Position numbers and translations under genes: made by a program
Shown here: piece after piece, positions 47,811 through 60,025 of the stretch
Layout of the letters: the number at the start of each line of letters is the position of its first letter
Position numbering within the stretch: the first letter of the stretch is position 1
Source: Macrobrachium rosenbergii
Taxonomy: Eukaryota > Arthropoda > Malacostraca > Decapoda > Palaemonidae
NCBI RefSeq assembly: GCF_040412425.1
Contig: NC_089766.1
Location: forward strand, 13,689,508 to 13,753,507
Reading direction: 5' to 3'
Length of the DNA: 64,000 bases
Notes under the pieces: model-generated
Told to the model about the DNA's origin: nothing
The model's database searches: none
What the model saw: only the letters and a program-made list of their open reading frames with translations

Positions 47811-48090
47811 CTGTACGGGTAGAACCCACCTGATGCGCAGCCTGCCACTGCTGCTACTCAATCCCATCTCTCAACTTAAAAGGAAAAATAATTTACAGCC
47901 GACAAGTCTGAAATATGTGCAAAAATGACTCGTATTCTTCGCTGAGTTCTGGTTTTCCATGTTTACGAAATCAGCGACGGTAAGTTCTGTCGATGACGAA
48001 ACAGCGAGACTGCTGGCGCGCAGAGACTAAGATGCATCTTTACACAGCACCCCGTATTGCTGTTTGAAAATGTCCAAAGGCCTAACTTCA

Positions 48091-48096
<6 letters not shown>

Positions 48097-48147
<51 letters not shown>

Positions 48148-48399
48148 GATATTTCGTAAAGCTCTACTATAAAATTTTCAGGTTATTAAACCTCCTCGTT
48201 TTCTCTCCTTGTTATTAATCTACTGTGTTCTTCCCCCCCCCCCATAAAAAACTTTTAAAGGGAGGTTCAAAGACACCTAAAACAGAGGAAGGAAGCCCAG
48301 AGATAAGAAGCCTCGAGCTGAAATTGCCCCATGAATAAATGCAAATAAGATAGGCTCTGATCAGTTTTAGTATCACGCGATGGTTAGCGAACAATTTCC

Positions 48400-48444
<45 letters not shown>
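48097..48444. repeat. (GA)n and (CT)n microsatellites
   Basis: GA 48097-48145 and CT 48403-48444, with a poly-C run at 48233-48243 between. Confidence 0.96.
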
Positions 48445-48447
<3 letters not shown>

Positions 48448-49100
48448 TCAGTTACTTTTTCTCTTGGCTACATTCGAAGACCAACAGTAACTTTTCGAAA
48501 ACCGTGAAATATGTATGTTTTAATTTTCAGTGAGCACTCTCAATAAATTCAACCAGGGTATTACTTATCAAAATGCACGTAGCACGGCATTGTAAAAACA
48601 AAATAAAAAAATCCTTAGTTTACCTAACACTAATTTCTGAATAATTTCCACACCAAAACTGAATTGTCTGAAGGTGAAAGAAACTGAATGCGCCGATCGA
48701 TGTTACAAATTGATTTCCACTTCATGATGGAGAAATACACTCATTAAGCAAGGAATGTAAAATTACGGTTTTAACCAGTTCAGTTTTGTAAAGCTACTAA
48801 AATGGAATACGACCCTTACTTTTCAGAAAGACCGTCACCTAACAAGAAACAGAACGCGGTTATAGAGCTCGCGGCACAGGTTGTTAAGCAGACAACCTTT
48901 GTTGGTAATTCAAGTTGTGAATCGGCTGCTTGGCGAGGAGCGAAAGCTGCTGAACGCTCAAGAGAGTGACTGGGGCGTGGAATTTCGAAAATTAGATTCA
49001 ACGCCTATTCATACTACAGGACTGACTGATTGGTGGAGAGCTCTTTGGCGTCATTTATGCGGCAGAATCTCCCATTCATGGAGGATGTCTATTCATACAT

Positions 49101-49135
49101 GGAGGAGGAGGTGGAGGAGGAGGAGAAGGAGTGAA
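49101..49135. repeat. (GGA)n-rich tract
   Basis: GGAGGAGGAGGTGGAGGAGG-type purine-rich repeat. Confidence 0.9.
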
Positions 49136-49329
49136 ATGAAAATCTCTCAATATTATGTTTGGAGAATGGGTCTCGTACTTCGCGTCGCGGAGGGTCAATT
49201 GGAATTGGAGATAACGCTCATTAGCTAAATATAAACCTGATTTAAACCCAGAATGCACACAATTCTTGATAATGAATGAAGAAAATTGAGGATTTAATTT
49301 CAAAAGATATATTATGTCTTGTGAAAAAG

Positions 49330-49332
<3 letters not shown>

Positions 49333-49400
<68 letters not shown>
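49333..49400. repeat. (GA)n microsatellite
   Basis: 68-bp GA run. Confidence 0.98.
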
Positions 49401-49403
<3 letters not shown>

Positions 49404-50630
49404 TTGGCACAAGAAATGGCAGGTGTTATACAAAGTAAAGACAGTAAACACAGTTCAAATCGATATTATTCACACAGTATTTACTTCGGCACAAAGCCCA
49501 AACTATAATGAAATAATTAATTACAAACGATGGTATTTAAGCTCTGTAATGACTGAAGCTTTAAAAAACAATCACGAATGATTTCCATCACATTCCAATT
49601 CAAAATCAGGAGTACTTTGCCTTCATCCAAGTTCTATGATTTTTTTCCCGTTCCTAGGAGGTTAGTCTGCCAACACCTACTGTATACATAATCTGACAAG
49701 CTACTTCTAAGTCGAAATAAACCTACGACTTTCTTGCACCCATGTTGCTTCCCTTGGTAAACTGGAGATGATTTACGATATAAATGACAAATAAGAGACC
49801 TTGCAATAGGGTGTAGACCTCTGAAAGGCGGATAATTTTCCTGGAAGTGGATCTGACTGAACATGAAACAGTTCATTTCTTGGATCGTCTAAACCTAACG
49901 TAACCGTTCGTATCTCAAATTTGACATCCCTAAAAATTTGAAGGAAATTCATCAAAGTTTAGCACAATCCTTCGTTGCCTGATAAAAGAACAATTTCCGC
50001 AACACTGCTCTACATCACCACATAATCGAATGCAAATACTGGCAAATAGAAGACAATTCCAAACCTTTCTAATAAGAAACTTTGCAAATGTTTATCGAAA
50101 TATGGATTAGCTACATAAAAAAATAAACGTAAATTTCTTTTTGGCATAGCCATGTTAAATAAAATAATGTAAATTTATCTGAGATTCTTTATTAGCATTT
50201 ATAAAGCCACAGACAATTTTATTTACCCAGAGTGAGAGGAGGCAACACTTTACTTCAGCTTAACCTAAGAAGACTAGGTCATACAAACCTCGATGATGAC
50301 CTTTTAGCCTCCTTATAATAATACGGAACTACATCTACTATTTACCATTGTCAGGTTAAGTTAAACATGTGCCATGATGGGTTTACCAGCAAATGAAATC
50401 TTATGGTCTGTTGCTGCATCAGTAAAAACGGTCAGGATACTCGTGCATATAATTCGTTGAGTTGCTTACTCTTGAGAACACTTAAAAGTCACACCTGGGT
50501 CTGGTAATATTTAGATGCATTTTATGCACTTGAAATCCATGACAAATTAAGGCTGCCAACAACACATAGTTTTAGATATCTGTGATGCGTTAAACAAATC
50601 CCTCCCGGTTTTCACGGTTTAAGGATACAC
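49401..50630. other. No gene recognised
   Basis: AT-rich, stop-rich DNA. I see no repeat family or exon. Confidence 0.5.
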
Positions 50631-50639
50631 GACTAAACA

Positions 50640-51430
50640 TCAGACCAGAGAGGTTGAGGTAGCAACATTCTTTCTTGACACTGTGTACCACATCAACCAC
50701 GGCAAGTTAGGCAACCTGAACTTGTGGCAGCTTAGGCACCCACTGTCTACAAAAGGTTTAAGTGTCAAACAACTCTGACATGTAAGGCTACTTACAAATA
50801 TCTTTGAAAAAATATGTAACTAGCGCCTGCTGCAAGTTCTGCATCTGCTACCTGAAATTAGTTTGCCAACCACAGCATTCCCCACTTGCCAAAGTCAGGA
50901 AGTTGATTACTGCCCCCAACTGCTCTTGTGACAAGTTCGACAAACATGTGGCAGGTTGGAGTAACCTGTATGTACATTTGTGACAATTTGAACAACCTAC
51001 AGAACATCTGAGACAGGAACAGGATCCCACAATACACCGGTGATTTGTTGAGCAATTACTGTACCTCTGCATTTTTTGGAGCAAGCTATATTAACCAATG
51101 TTTAGTACCTGTGATATGCCATGCAGTCTACAAGTAACGTTCAAAAGGCTGATCAACCTACAGTAACATTACTACAGGTCAGACATCCTGATCCAGTGGT
51201 AAAACACATAATTACTGTTTGTGACAAGTTGAACGAGTAGAAACTCTAAAAAGGTATAAAACCTATTCCTCTGACCGTCTAGTTTATTACTCCGCAAAAA
51301 GTTTCTAATACGACAGGTTAGGCAAGCTATTCCTCCGACAGGTTAGGCAACCTATCCCTCCGACAGGTTAGGCGACCTATCCCTCCAACAGACTTGCCAA
51401 CATTCTCTTTCGGCAGGTTAGGCTATCAAA
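50640..51430. repeat. Degenerate minisatellite, 25-bp core
   Basis: Clear units CGACAGGTTAGGCAASCTAT at 51311, 51336 and 51361, with weaker ones at 51386 and 51411, exactly 25 bp apart. Upstream, related words (GGCAAGTTAGGCAACCTGAA, GGCAGGTTGGAGTAACCTGT, GACAATTTGAACAACCTACA) are spread to about 50640, suggesting an older, decayed array. Confidence 0.8.
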
Positions 51431-51439
51431 TACTGCTCA

Positions 51440-53015
51440 ACCTCAACGTAAGAAGCCAAGAGGAAACCTGTTAAGTCAACACATTTATCATTCGATTTAA
51501 AGTCAGAAATGAAAGATGAAAATATGAAATAATGAAAAAGAGCGAAAACTCGCCGTATGACATAAAACTAATGCAAAGACGTTTACCAATATATTGGATA
51601 TCTCTAACGCAAGATCAATGTTTGACATACCTTTGGAAGTCGATTGGAGACAGTAAAGGGAATACACGTAGTTTAACCCTAACAGAGCGTTTTCAAGGAA
51701 TGAACTGTAAAACGACCATACTAAAACATCATATTTACTCAAATTTATAATGCTATAATTATATGAATACGGATGAAAAATGAAGTAACAGCTATTCAAA
51801 ACAGTCCGTAAGTACTGCAATAGTAATAACGTGGCTGTTACACCTAAACTTCACTGCTAAAGAACGAAAAACTACACGTCAACGTTAACGACATGTTTGC
51901 GTATAAATCAATACGTATCATTTTTTTCGCATCTAACCTAGGGAATACAAACACGGTTTTCATGCTGGCGTTTTCTTTTGCACAAAGGAATGATTTTAGC
52001 AAATATTTTTCAGAGTCGACGACCACTGCCAGTGTAACTCCCACAGTAACTCCAGTAGTAAAACAATACAAGTTACAGCTAAATAGTCATATTATCCCAT
52101 AGGCTACCTTCCAGACAACTTCAGAAGGAAGACTGACCTGGCAATCAAAGGACATCTAAAAATCCCAAAACGATTCACAATACCATTTACCTTCCAGCCA
52201 TGCTTCCTTGTTTACAATTCCCAGATTCCAATTATCGTCCGGGGACGGAAGGCCTCAAGTACCAGAGACTCAAGAAGGAGAAGAAAAGTCGCCAAGAGAG
52301 ACTGGAAAAGGCAAGCAGAAATCGGCCCATCTTCTGGGGCCCAGAAAGGTGGACAAATAAGCGAGCGGCGAGAAACCAGGGACGAAAAGCTCTGGAAGTA
52401 TTTGGAGACCGTAGACAAAATAACGCACGTATTTTCCTTGGGTCGTTTGTAGTAGCTACGGCATAGAATTGGTTATATGGGTTATTATGGCTGAAGTGCT
52501 GTGTATATTTAGACAGCGCGAGATAACGGAACAAAAGCGAAGGAGGCTGTTAGACTGAAGGGTTATCGACACAAATTACCTGAGAAAGAAGTTGGACTAA
52601 CACTGGTCTTCTTTTATTAAGCTTGAAAGGATGTCAACATTGTGATAATCTTATCTCATTAGGCCCTAGTGTTATGTCATCAAGCGATAGGTAAATGATT
52701 GCTAAAGCTTTGACCACACTGGGAGTTGAGAATTTTGGTGGAGAAAATTGAAACTGAAATAACTAAACTAAACCAACCTTTTAAGAAAATTAACCGAATG
52801 TAGAATGCAGTTATAATGGTCGTGTTGGCTGGCCCATTATTCTCGAAAGCACGAAGACACAAAATAAATTCTATCTGACTTGAATGCCGTCCCCGTACGT
52901 ATCTCCTTGTTTAAGACTGTGTGACAGTTAAACACTGCGTTCATTATCGTAGGCAACTGGTGTAAAACACGGGAATAATATATAGTAGAAATGCTATATA
53001 AAAGAATTGCTGGAA
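51440..53015. other. No gene recognised with confidence
   Basis: Mostly AT-rich. A GC-richer stretch at 52216-52420 has a plus-strand open frame rich in Lys, Arg and Glu (YQRLKKEKKSRQERLEKASR) following a possible acceptor TTCCCAG, but no family match or donor that convinces me. Confidence 0.4.
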
Positions 53016-53019
53016 ATGA

Positions 53020-53220
53020 GGCACAAGGATCTAAAGGTGGAACTGGAAGAAAACCCCACAGATGCACTACAAAGTAACTTTCAAGAGGCTGAACAACAAG
53101 AGTGAAGAAAGGAAGAGGGAATGGAGGTCAAGTAAACGGCTAAAAAGTGGATGCAACTAGGGGACTGTGATAATGCCTACAGTGCACCTCGTCTGGTGAC
53201 TGACAACACTATCCCACGGG
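53020..53220 (+). repeat. Dispersed repeat family C, 3' part
   Basis: Closest to 4120-4325: GGTGGAACTGGAAGAAAACC, GAAGAAAGGAAGAGGGAATG, ACAGTGCACCTCGT. Confidence 0.75.
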
Positions 53221-53252
53221 GTAAATTTTGGAATCTTTCCTAAAATAAGGAT

Positions 53253-53595
53253 TTTAGTTTTCTGTAAATGAAAAACTATTGAGATGGCTTTGTCTGTCCG
53301 TCCGCACTTTTTCTGTCCGCCCTCATATCTTAAAACCACTGAGGCTAGAGGGCTGCAAATTGGTATGTTGATCGTCCACCCTCTAATCATCAAACTATAA
53401 AATTGCAGCCCTCTAGCCTCAGTAGTTTTTAATTTATATAAGGTTAAAGTTAGTAATAATCGTACTTCTGGCACCGATATACGTACCAACAAGACAGGCC
53501 ACCACCGGACCGTGACTGAAAGTTTCATACAGCATTATACGCTGTACAGAAAACTCGATTGCGCCGAAGAAACTTCGGCGCATTTTTTACTTGTT
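53253..53595 (+). repeat. Dispersed hairpin-rich element B, copy 2 (deleted form)
   Basis: Same ends and inverted repeats as copies 1 and 3. It lacks about 50 bp between two ATTATAC direct repeats and has a small insertion (GTACCAACAA) nearby. Confidence 0.93.
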
Positions 53596-53737
53596 TTCTT
53601 TTTAAATTAATGACATTGTTGCTGTAGTGGCTAAAGAGTATATAAAGAAAACAACAGTTTCCTAATGTTGGTGATGGTAAATGGGAATGGCACAGTGTTT
53701 AGAAAGTCAAGCTAATTCTACTGAAAACGTTGAATGG

Positions 53738-53890
53738 AATGGAATGGAATGGAATATAAAATTTAGGTCAAAGGCTAAGCGCTGGGACCTATGAGGTCAT
53801 TCTGCGCTGAAAGGGAGACTGAAAGTATAAAGGTTTCAATGTGTTACAGGAGGAGAACCTCGCAATTGCACTATGGAACAATTGTTGTAT
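53738..53890 (+). repeat. Dispersed repeat family C, 5' part, with (GGAAT)n lead
   Basis: GAATGGAATGGAATGGAATA leads into AAATTTAGGTCAAAGGCTAA, GCGCTGGGACC and TGTTACAGGAGGAGAACCTC. Confidence 0.9.
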
Positions 53891-53989
53891 AGGAAACACT
53901 ACTAAGGGGGAAGGCGCCAAGAAAAAGACGGAAAAAACAAGAAAGATACTGAACAAAAAAAAATTGAATGATATAAGACTGCTTGGGAA

Positions 53990-54320
53990 TTATAATAACA
54001 GCATGAAGAATAAGGTAACTAGAAAGAAAATACCTATAAAAGGGGAGGAAGAGAAGAGGAGCGGGGTGTACATAGCACCTTGTGACAACTGTGATAAAAA
54101 TATATTTCGGCCAGGGCGGCAAATCGTGCAAGGAGGGACCAAGCCAGCATAAGCAGAACAATAGCTACCACAACCAAGCCTCGGCACTGGCCAAACACTG
54201 CTGGAATTACAACCACAAGATCAATTGGGAAGAAGCACAATTCATACTACAAAAACAAGAGTAAAACACTAAGGGTGAACGCAGAGAAAGCCCTCATCAA
54301 CACTGTTTACATTAAAAATG
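53990..54320 (+). mobile_element. Penelope-like element remnant, GIY-YIG endonuclease region
   Basis: One frame reads SGVYIAPCDNCDKNIFRPGR, matching the GVY...C..C...Y.G.T.R opening of Penelope-like GIY-YIG domains. A second frame continues LAKHCWNYNHKINWEEAQFI, the H.W..NH.I.W block, and then VNAEKALIN. A frame change between them shows it is inactive. Confidence 0.75.
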
Positions 54321-54866
54321 GCTCAACTCTAGGGGTCAAATCGCAGTTGCCTTGCAGATGGTTTATATGTGACTGCTCTTTCTAGCTCGTTCCTTGTTTA
54401 CACGAAAAATGATGAGCTTGCGAAAGGCTAAATGAAGACGATAAATTCCCTCAAAAACTGGGATAAAATGTAGCATAAAAGGACGGCGGTTTTCAATCCA
54501 CTTCCTGCTGCCTCAGGCCAAAGAAACTTTCCAGGCAATTTCGCTTTTTGTTTGTCGAGACTAAATAATAAAAAAAAAAGGGGGAGGGGAGGTTGGGGCA
54601 GAGGAAACGCAAACAAAACATCAACTGGAAGTAAGTTCTCATGCAAAGTGAATGCAAATATTATACACCGAGACAGCGAAATGTCATAATAAAATGCTCT
54701 CCAGTAAAGAAAGTTCTTTTTTCTTTTCCAAGATACAAGATTAGTACATGAATATGTTATGCTGAACAAACTTGAACGCCAGAGCGCTTCGTCATTTCAG
54801 TCTGTGGGAAGTTTGCCGAGTGTATCCATGACCTGCGTCTTACAACCCACGAATGGAAGCTCGTTG

Positions 54867-54869
<3 letters not shown>

Positions 54870-54926
<57 letters not shown>
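54870..54926. repeat. (AAT)n microsatellite
   Basis: 57 bp of AAT. Confidence 0.97.
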
Positions 54927-54930
<4 letters not shown>

Positions 54931-55399
54931 TAACAGAAATTATTATTACATTGTCATATGAAAACGACAGATGAACATAAGAAACCCTGGAAGTGATTTC
55001 GTTTATCTTACCTATTTTCAATTGATTAAATTGATAGGAAGAACTGTACACATATGAATGAAAACATTATTGTTTCTTTTCTGTATACCCCAGTTAAAAA
55101 AAAAATTCTAATATTTTTATTCATTACGCCAAGTTCGACGGCAAGGACAGCTTAATAAACCCTCATCTCGACCAGACCTGCAGGAATAAGTGGAAAAAAA
55201 AAAGAGTGAAACCCATACCGCTAGGAACAAGGAAGTTTGGAGAAAATTCCAAATCTTGGTCATATAGGGTTACAGGGGAGTTTATTGAGGAAGCGAATGA
55301 ACAGAAAAGAACAAGGAGCAATTCACTGTGCTTGTGCACAATGTCCTAAGGACTGAACATATATACGCACGAACAGTGCCTCATAGGCCTCCCACCTAC

Positions 55400-55500
55400 C
55401 CACTTCAGACCTGGGTAAGCAAGACAATGGCTACTGAAGACTCAGCAGGTATCCAAGTGCGTCCCCTCAAGGCCAGGTCCCTAAATCAGATGGACTATAA
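55400..55500 (+). repeat. Short dispersed repeat E, second copy
   Basis: GACCTGGGTAAGCAAGACAA, TGGCTACTGAAGACTCAGCA resembles 43895-43935. Confidence 0.55.
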
Positions 55501-55948
55501 GGTAGATATATTGAATTTCTTTTATATTTACTTGTTCAATTATTTGCTTATTAATCTTGGTTGTCTTGTCTTTGCTATAATTACAAAATTTATTTAATTT
55601 TGTTCTCCGCCCATCAGCCTTTACGCTAAAATATAAGGTATACTTTGTGCAATCTTTAAGACAACGATATTTGAAAATATCAACATTCACTAAAGGCGCA
55701 TGTCCCACAAATTATCTGCTTACGTAAGAAAAAAAAAACTTTAGCAACACTGACATTTCATTCGTAATTTTGTCTTATCTTCAACCGTGATCTTTCATTT
55801 ATACTTCCATTCAATGTTTCCCAGCATGGCATCTAAAATGTAACCCAGGTGATAATTTATTTGTCGAAGCTTCGACCTCGGCCCACTTTTGCTTCCTATG
55901 AACGTTATTTTGGCAAATGATTACTTCCCCTTCTTTTTTCTTTGCAAG

Positions 55949-55990
55949 AAGAAGAAGAAGAAGAAGAAGAAGAAGAAGAAGAAGAAGAAG
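55949..55990. repeat. (AAG)n microsatellite
   Basis: 14 AAG units. Confidence 0.97.
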
Positions 55991-56039
55991 CAGGAGAGGA
56001 AGCATCCTTTCGCTTTCTAGGTCACACACGAGGAGATGC

Positions 56040-56860
56040 CACCAAGAATAGCCAATAAATCAATGACAGGATAGGACCTTTGAAACAGATTCTTGGCTAC
56101 AAGTGGCATGCATGGGAGAGACACCACTCTTTTTAATCAAATTGCACAAGAAACTCTTAATCTGCCATTGACTCAAGTGTACGTTTAATTTTAACTTTCA
56201 ATAATCATTTTGACAAGGATATCTTAGGAAGGAGGCGCATTTCGTAAACTGGGTTTCACTGGGATCCTCATGAATATTATTTTACAATACGATCTTGACA
56301 GAGATATCTTAGAAATTATGCATTACTATGATTTTAGAGGAAATTGCTCAAGACTTGATCAAATGCATATAGTTTTGATGATTTTTTTTTACGTGACTTC
56401 ATAAAATCAGCAGAACTTTGATCATGGGTATCTTTCACAAGACTACTCAGTTCAATATAGTTTTGATCTATTCTTTTTATGTGTTTGACTTTCAATAACT
56501 GCTATTATTCAGCAACATGAATGCTGAATTTTTCTAAATCTAATTAATGATGTTTCTTAAGCTGCGAGCACCTTTACTACAAGGTCAAACATATTTCAAC
56601 TCGTGAAGTCTTAACACAATGAAACATGATCCTGAACATCTCTCAAAAGAACCCTTGAAAGATGAAAGCTGTTGGAATAATGGAACAAATTCCGCGAGGT
56701 TTTCATTACGCTTTCGATAGAATTATGCGTATTAAAAGCATCGGGGTACTTCTGGCGCTCTTTCTCTGCTCAGTGAATTCTTGAAATGCCTCTCAGCTCT
56801 CTGATATTTTGGAAAGAGAAACTTTACCGTTACAGTCGTGATGTTATATAACAATTCGCC
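56040..56860. other. No gene recognised
   Basis: AT-rich DNA without repeats or exon-like frames that I can support. Confidence 0.5.
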
Positions 56861-56914
56861 GACACACACGTACACATACGCGCACACACACATATGTGTG
56901 TGTGTGTGTGTTGG

Positions 56915-56918
<4 letters not shown>

Positions 56919-56975
<57 letters not shown>
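56919..56975. repeat. (CT)n microsatellite
   Basis: 57-bp CT run preceded by a CA/TG palindromic tract (56878-56911). Confidence 0.97.
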
Positions 56976-56976
<1 letters not shown>

Positions 56977-56977
<1 letters not shown>

Positions 56978-57207
56978 GTTGTAATAAGAATTAATCCATC
57001 GTAAAATTTTGTAATAGAAAGTCTGAATGGTCAAATGCTTGAATGAATTTATCGTTCTCCTGTAATTTACACACACACACACACATATATATATGTGTGT
57101 GTGCGTGTGTATGTAAATTACAGGAGAAAGATAAATTCCTCCAAGCATTTGACAATTCGGACTTTCTGTTATGAAATTTCACGATGGATTAATTTTATTA
57201 CAACTGC
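56977..57207. repeat. Palindromic element, 115-bp arms
   Basis: Left arm begins CAGTTGTAATAAGAATTAAT; right arm ends ATTTTATTACAACTG. Arms pair through CTCCTGTAATTTAC to a CA/TG-rich centre near 57092, with about 10% mismatches. Confidence 0.92.
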
Positions 57208-57222
57208 AGATAGACAGGCAGC

Positions 57223-57224
<2 letters not shown>

Positions 57225-57311
<87 letters not shown>

Positions 57312-57312
57312 A

Positions 57313-57361
<49 letters not shown>
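57225..57361. repeat. Compound (TA)n-(GA)n microsatellite
   Basis: TA 57225-57286 turning directly into GA to 57361. Confidence 0.98.
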
Positions 57362-57366
<5 letters not shown>

Positions 57367-57825
57367 CAACAAATATCTAAAGATGCTTACTAAAAGTCTT
57401 TGAAAGCCTTTCGTGAATAAAAACAAACATGAGAAAAAATACTTGAACAACAATAAAAAAAAAAGTTAATATACGTAATGGAAAAGCTTCCTCTATGCAT
57501 AATGGGACCTATCTTTTTCTTTATTACCAGACTCATCTCTTCAGCAAGACCCGAGATCAATCCCATTGGGGAGAGACGGATTAGGTCTGTTCCCTCAAAA
57601 ATCCATCATATCTCTGTTGACCTGAGTAGTGAACGATGCATCCAATGGTTAGTTGACTCTGGCGGGTCGCAACCAAGGCAGAGAAGGGCATGGGTTTAGC
57701 AGCCTCATCCCAAAACAGATTTCGGGAAAACCGGAGGGTTTACACATGCTCTGGAACAGTCCCTTCTAAAAGGGAAACGGTGAAACACTCAATCACTTAT
57801 ACACAGTAAAACAAAATATCTTATG

Positions 57826-57894
<69 letters not shown>
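57826..57894. repeat. (TA)n microsatellite
   Basis: About 70 bp of TA. Confidence 0.97.
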
Positions 57895-57898
<4 letters not shown>

Positions 57899-58314
57899 GA
57901 ATGTGTTAGCATTTGTAGGACATTACTTTTTTCCATCGAACTCCAACTAACTCACGTCTTGCAGAGAGCATTTCAATTCTTGGGAGACACACCCTCCACC
58001 CGGCGGAGGTCCGTCTCCTCCCCCGCCTCGCCCCCCAGCCCAGGCTCTGCCGTACACCCACACCCATTCCCCCATCGCAGCCTATTTCGATTTCACAGTG
58101 CGGCGGACTTCCTCAAGATTAACTTTTTTTTTAGTTTTCCTATTTCCTTTTCTTAAGCGCGAACTCCTCCTTCACCACCTAATGCCTTAAAAGGATTTCA
58201 TCATGAAGTTTCCGGGAGAGCGGATGACAAAGGTAATGAACTTCTCATTTCATAATGAAAAGCAAGAAAAACCTGTTAAGACAGTTTTTATCCAAATATA
58301 ATGTGGAGGAGGAA

Positions 58315-58316
<2 letters not shown>

Positions 58317-58407
<91 letters not shown>
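58317..58407. repeat. Compound (CT)n-(TA)n microsatellite
   Basis: CT for about 57 bp then TA for about 34 bp. Confidence 0.98.
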
Positions 58408-58409
<2 letters not shown>

Positions 58410-58467
58410 CTTTTATCACTTACACGATTGTTCTGTGCATTAATACAATTAACAACAGGACCTCATC

Positions 58468-58600
58468 AAAACTGGGTGGTATCTAGCGGAGATATTTATT
58501 CAGAAAAAGTTACAAGCTTTCTAAGACAATGAGGACTTTTAGTCCTAGAAAGCTTGTAACTTTCCTGAATATATATCTCCGCCAGATACCATCCAGTTTA
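58468..58600. repeat. Palindromic element, 60-bp arms
   Basis: Left arm starts AAACTGGGTGGTATCTAGCG; right arm ends CCAGATACCATCCAGTTT. Loop about 13 nt (58528-58540). Flanked on both sides by (TA)n. Confidence 0.92.
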
Positions 58601-58615
58601 AATGAGTCCTCTAAG

Positions 58616-58617
<2 letters not shown>

Positions 58618-58685
<68 letters not shown>
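58618..58685. repeat. (TA)n microsatellite
   Basis: 68 bp of TA. Confidence 0.98.
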
Positions 58686-58689
<4 letters not shown>

Positions 58690-59950
58690 GTCTTCAAAGT
58701 TCTTTATTTAGAAACGTTTCGTGCAATCCTTTGCACATCATCAGTCTGCAATAAATTATAAAAAATTATTTTAGAGTTACCAGTTCATGTTTCTTAAGTT
58801 GGTAATGAAATCCATATATAATAATATTAACAATAACAGGATCTCATAAAATGAATAAAAACTTAAAAAACGCAATTCCACCAATACAAAGCATCCATTA
58901 CACTTGGTACTACTAATCTTATTAACAGGGATGACAATTTGCTTACAAATTTGACTCCACTTCTCATTCAAACATCATGACCTTGAAAACGAACGTGTTC
59001 CGCCGTACTCAGCAATAGTATTAATATTTAATCCTTTTCTCGTATTTCCGAAAGGAATAGGCCAAAAGTAGATCACCTCGCTGAGCAAGCTTCCACAGAA
59101 CAGAAATAACGGGAGAGGAAGGAGGAATCAGAAAATTATGGTTAAATTCATTTCTAAAACAATTGATAACTGCCAAATCTTAAGCACACATATACACACA
59201 AATATATATAAATGTATATGTATATAATGTATATGTATGTGTATATATATGAGTATATATGTATGTGTGTGTGAGCTTAAAGTCCTTTCCCTAACAGGAT
59301 AACACGAGAGAAGTAATTACAAGTTTAACACATATGTATGTGTATCCATACAGTTATGATCGTCGAGACAACTGCGGGTACAGAAATTCACAACCCCTTT
59401 TATGTTTCAAAAGCATCAGCACACCTTCAGCTTACTTTGTTTACAAAGTTAAGATTAATGTCCTACAGTAATTCTGGAAAACGAGTGGCAATCACTAACT
59501 TTACTGGCTGGGAGAAAAATTAATATTCAAAATTAATACTTTCCGTTGCTTTATGGAACAAAATGGGAAACTTGTGATATCTCTTATTTTTGATGTTGCT
59601 GAGATGGTGATATTAATACTGATTTTTTTTTTACTGGTAAATTTGAGGATATCAAATACATCGGTTGAAAATTCCCTTTACTTCTTTAAATGGGCAATGA
59701 AATCGAGTAAACCTTTTTCGCCAACGAATTAACCATAACAATTAACCAAAGTAATTGTTAATCTTATTTTTTTCATACGAAGAGATTTATCAGCTACTTA
59801 ACTGATCTTATTCTGGCAAGTCTGAAGATAATAAAGTAAGAAAATAAGCCAGAGCAATCTCAAGGAGAAGAGATGAAGTAAAAGATATGTTTAAATAAAA
59901 ATAGTATATTCATTGGTGTTTTATTAACAAATATAATGCAGAACTCACTT
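58690..59950. other. No gene recognised
   Basis: A GAAACGTTTCGTGC / GCACATCATCAG motif near 58710-58745 looks repeat-derived, but no second copy lies in the window. The rest is AT-rich with short CA/TA runs near 59190-59270. Confidence 0.45.

Positions 59951-59953
<3 letters not shown>

Positions 59954-60020
<67 letters not shown>
59954..60020. repeat. (GA)n microsatellite
   Basis: 67-bp GA run. Confidence 0.98.

Positions 60021-60025
<5 letters not shown>

Noticed and set aside
51311..51435. Regular 25-bp repeats as a CRISPR array
   Set aside because: Units are directly adjacent with no unique spacers, and the genome is eukaryotic.
52216..52420. Lys/Arg/Glu-rich plus-strand frame as an exon
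   Set aside because: There is no recognisable domain and no convincing donor. The composition alone is not enough.
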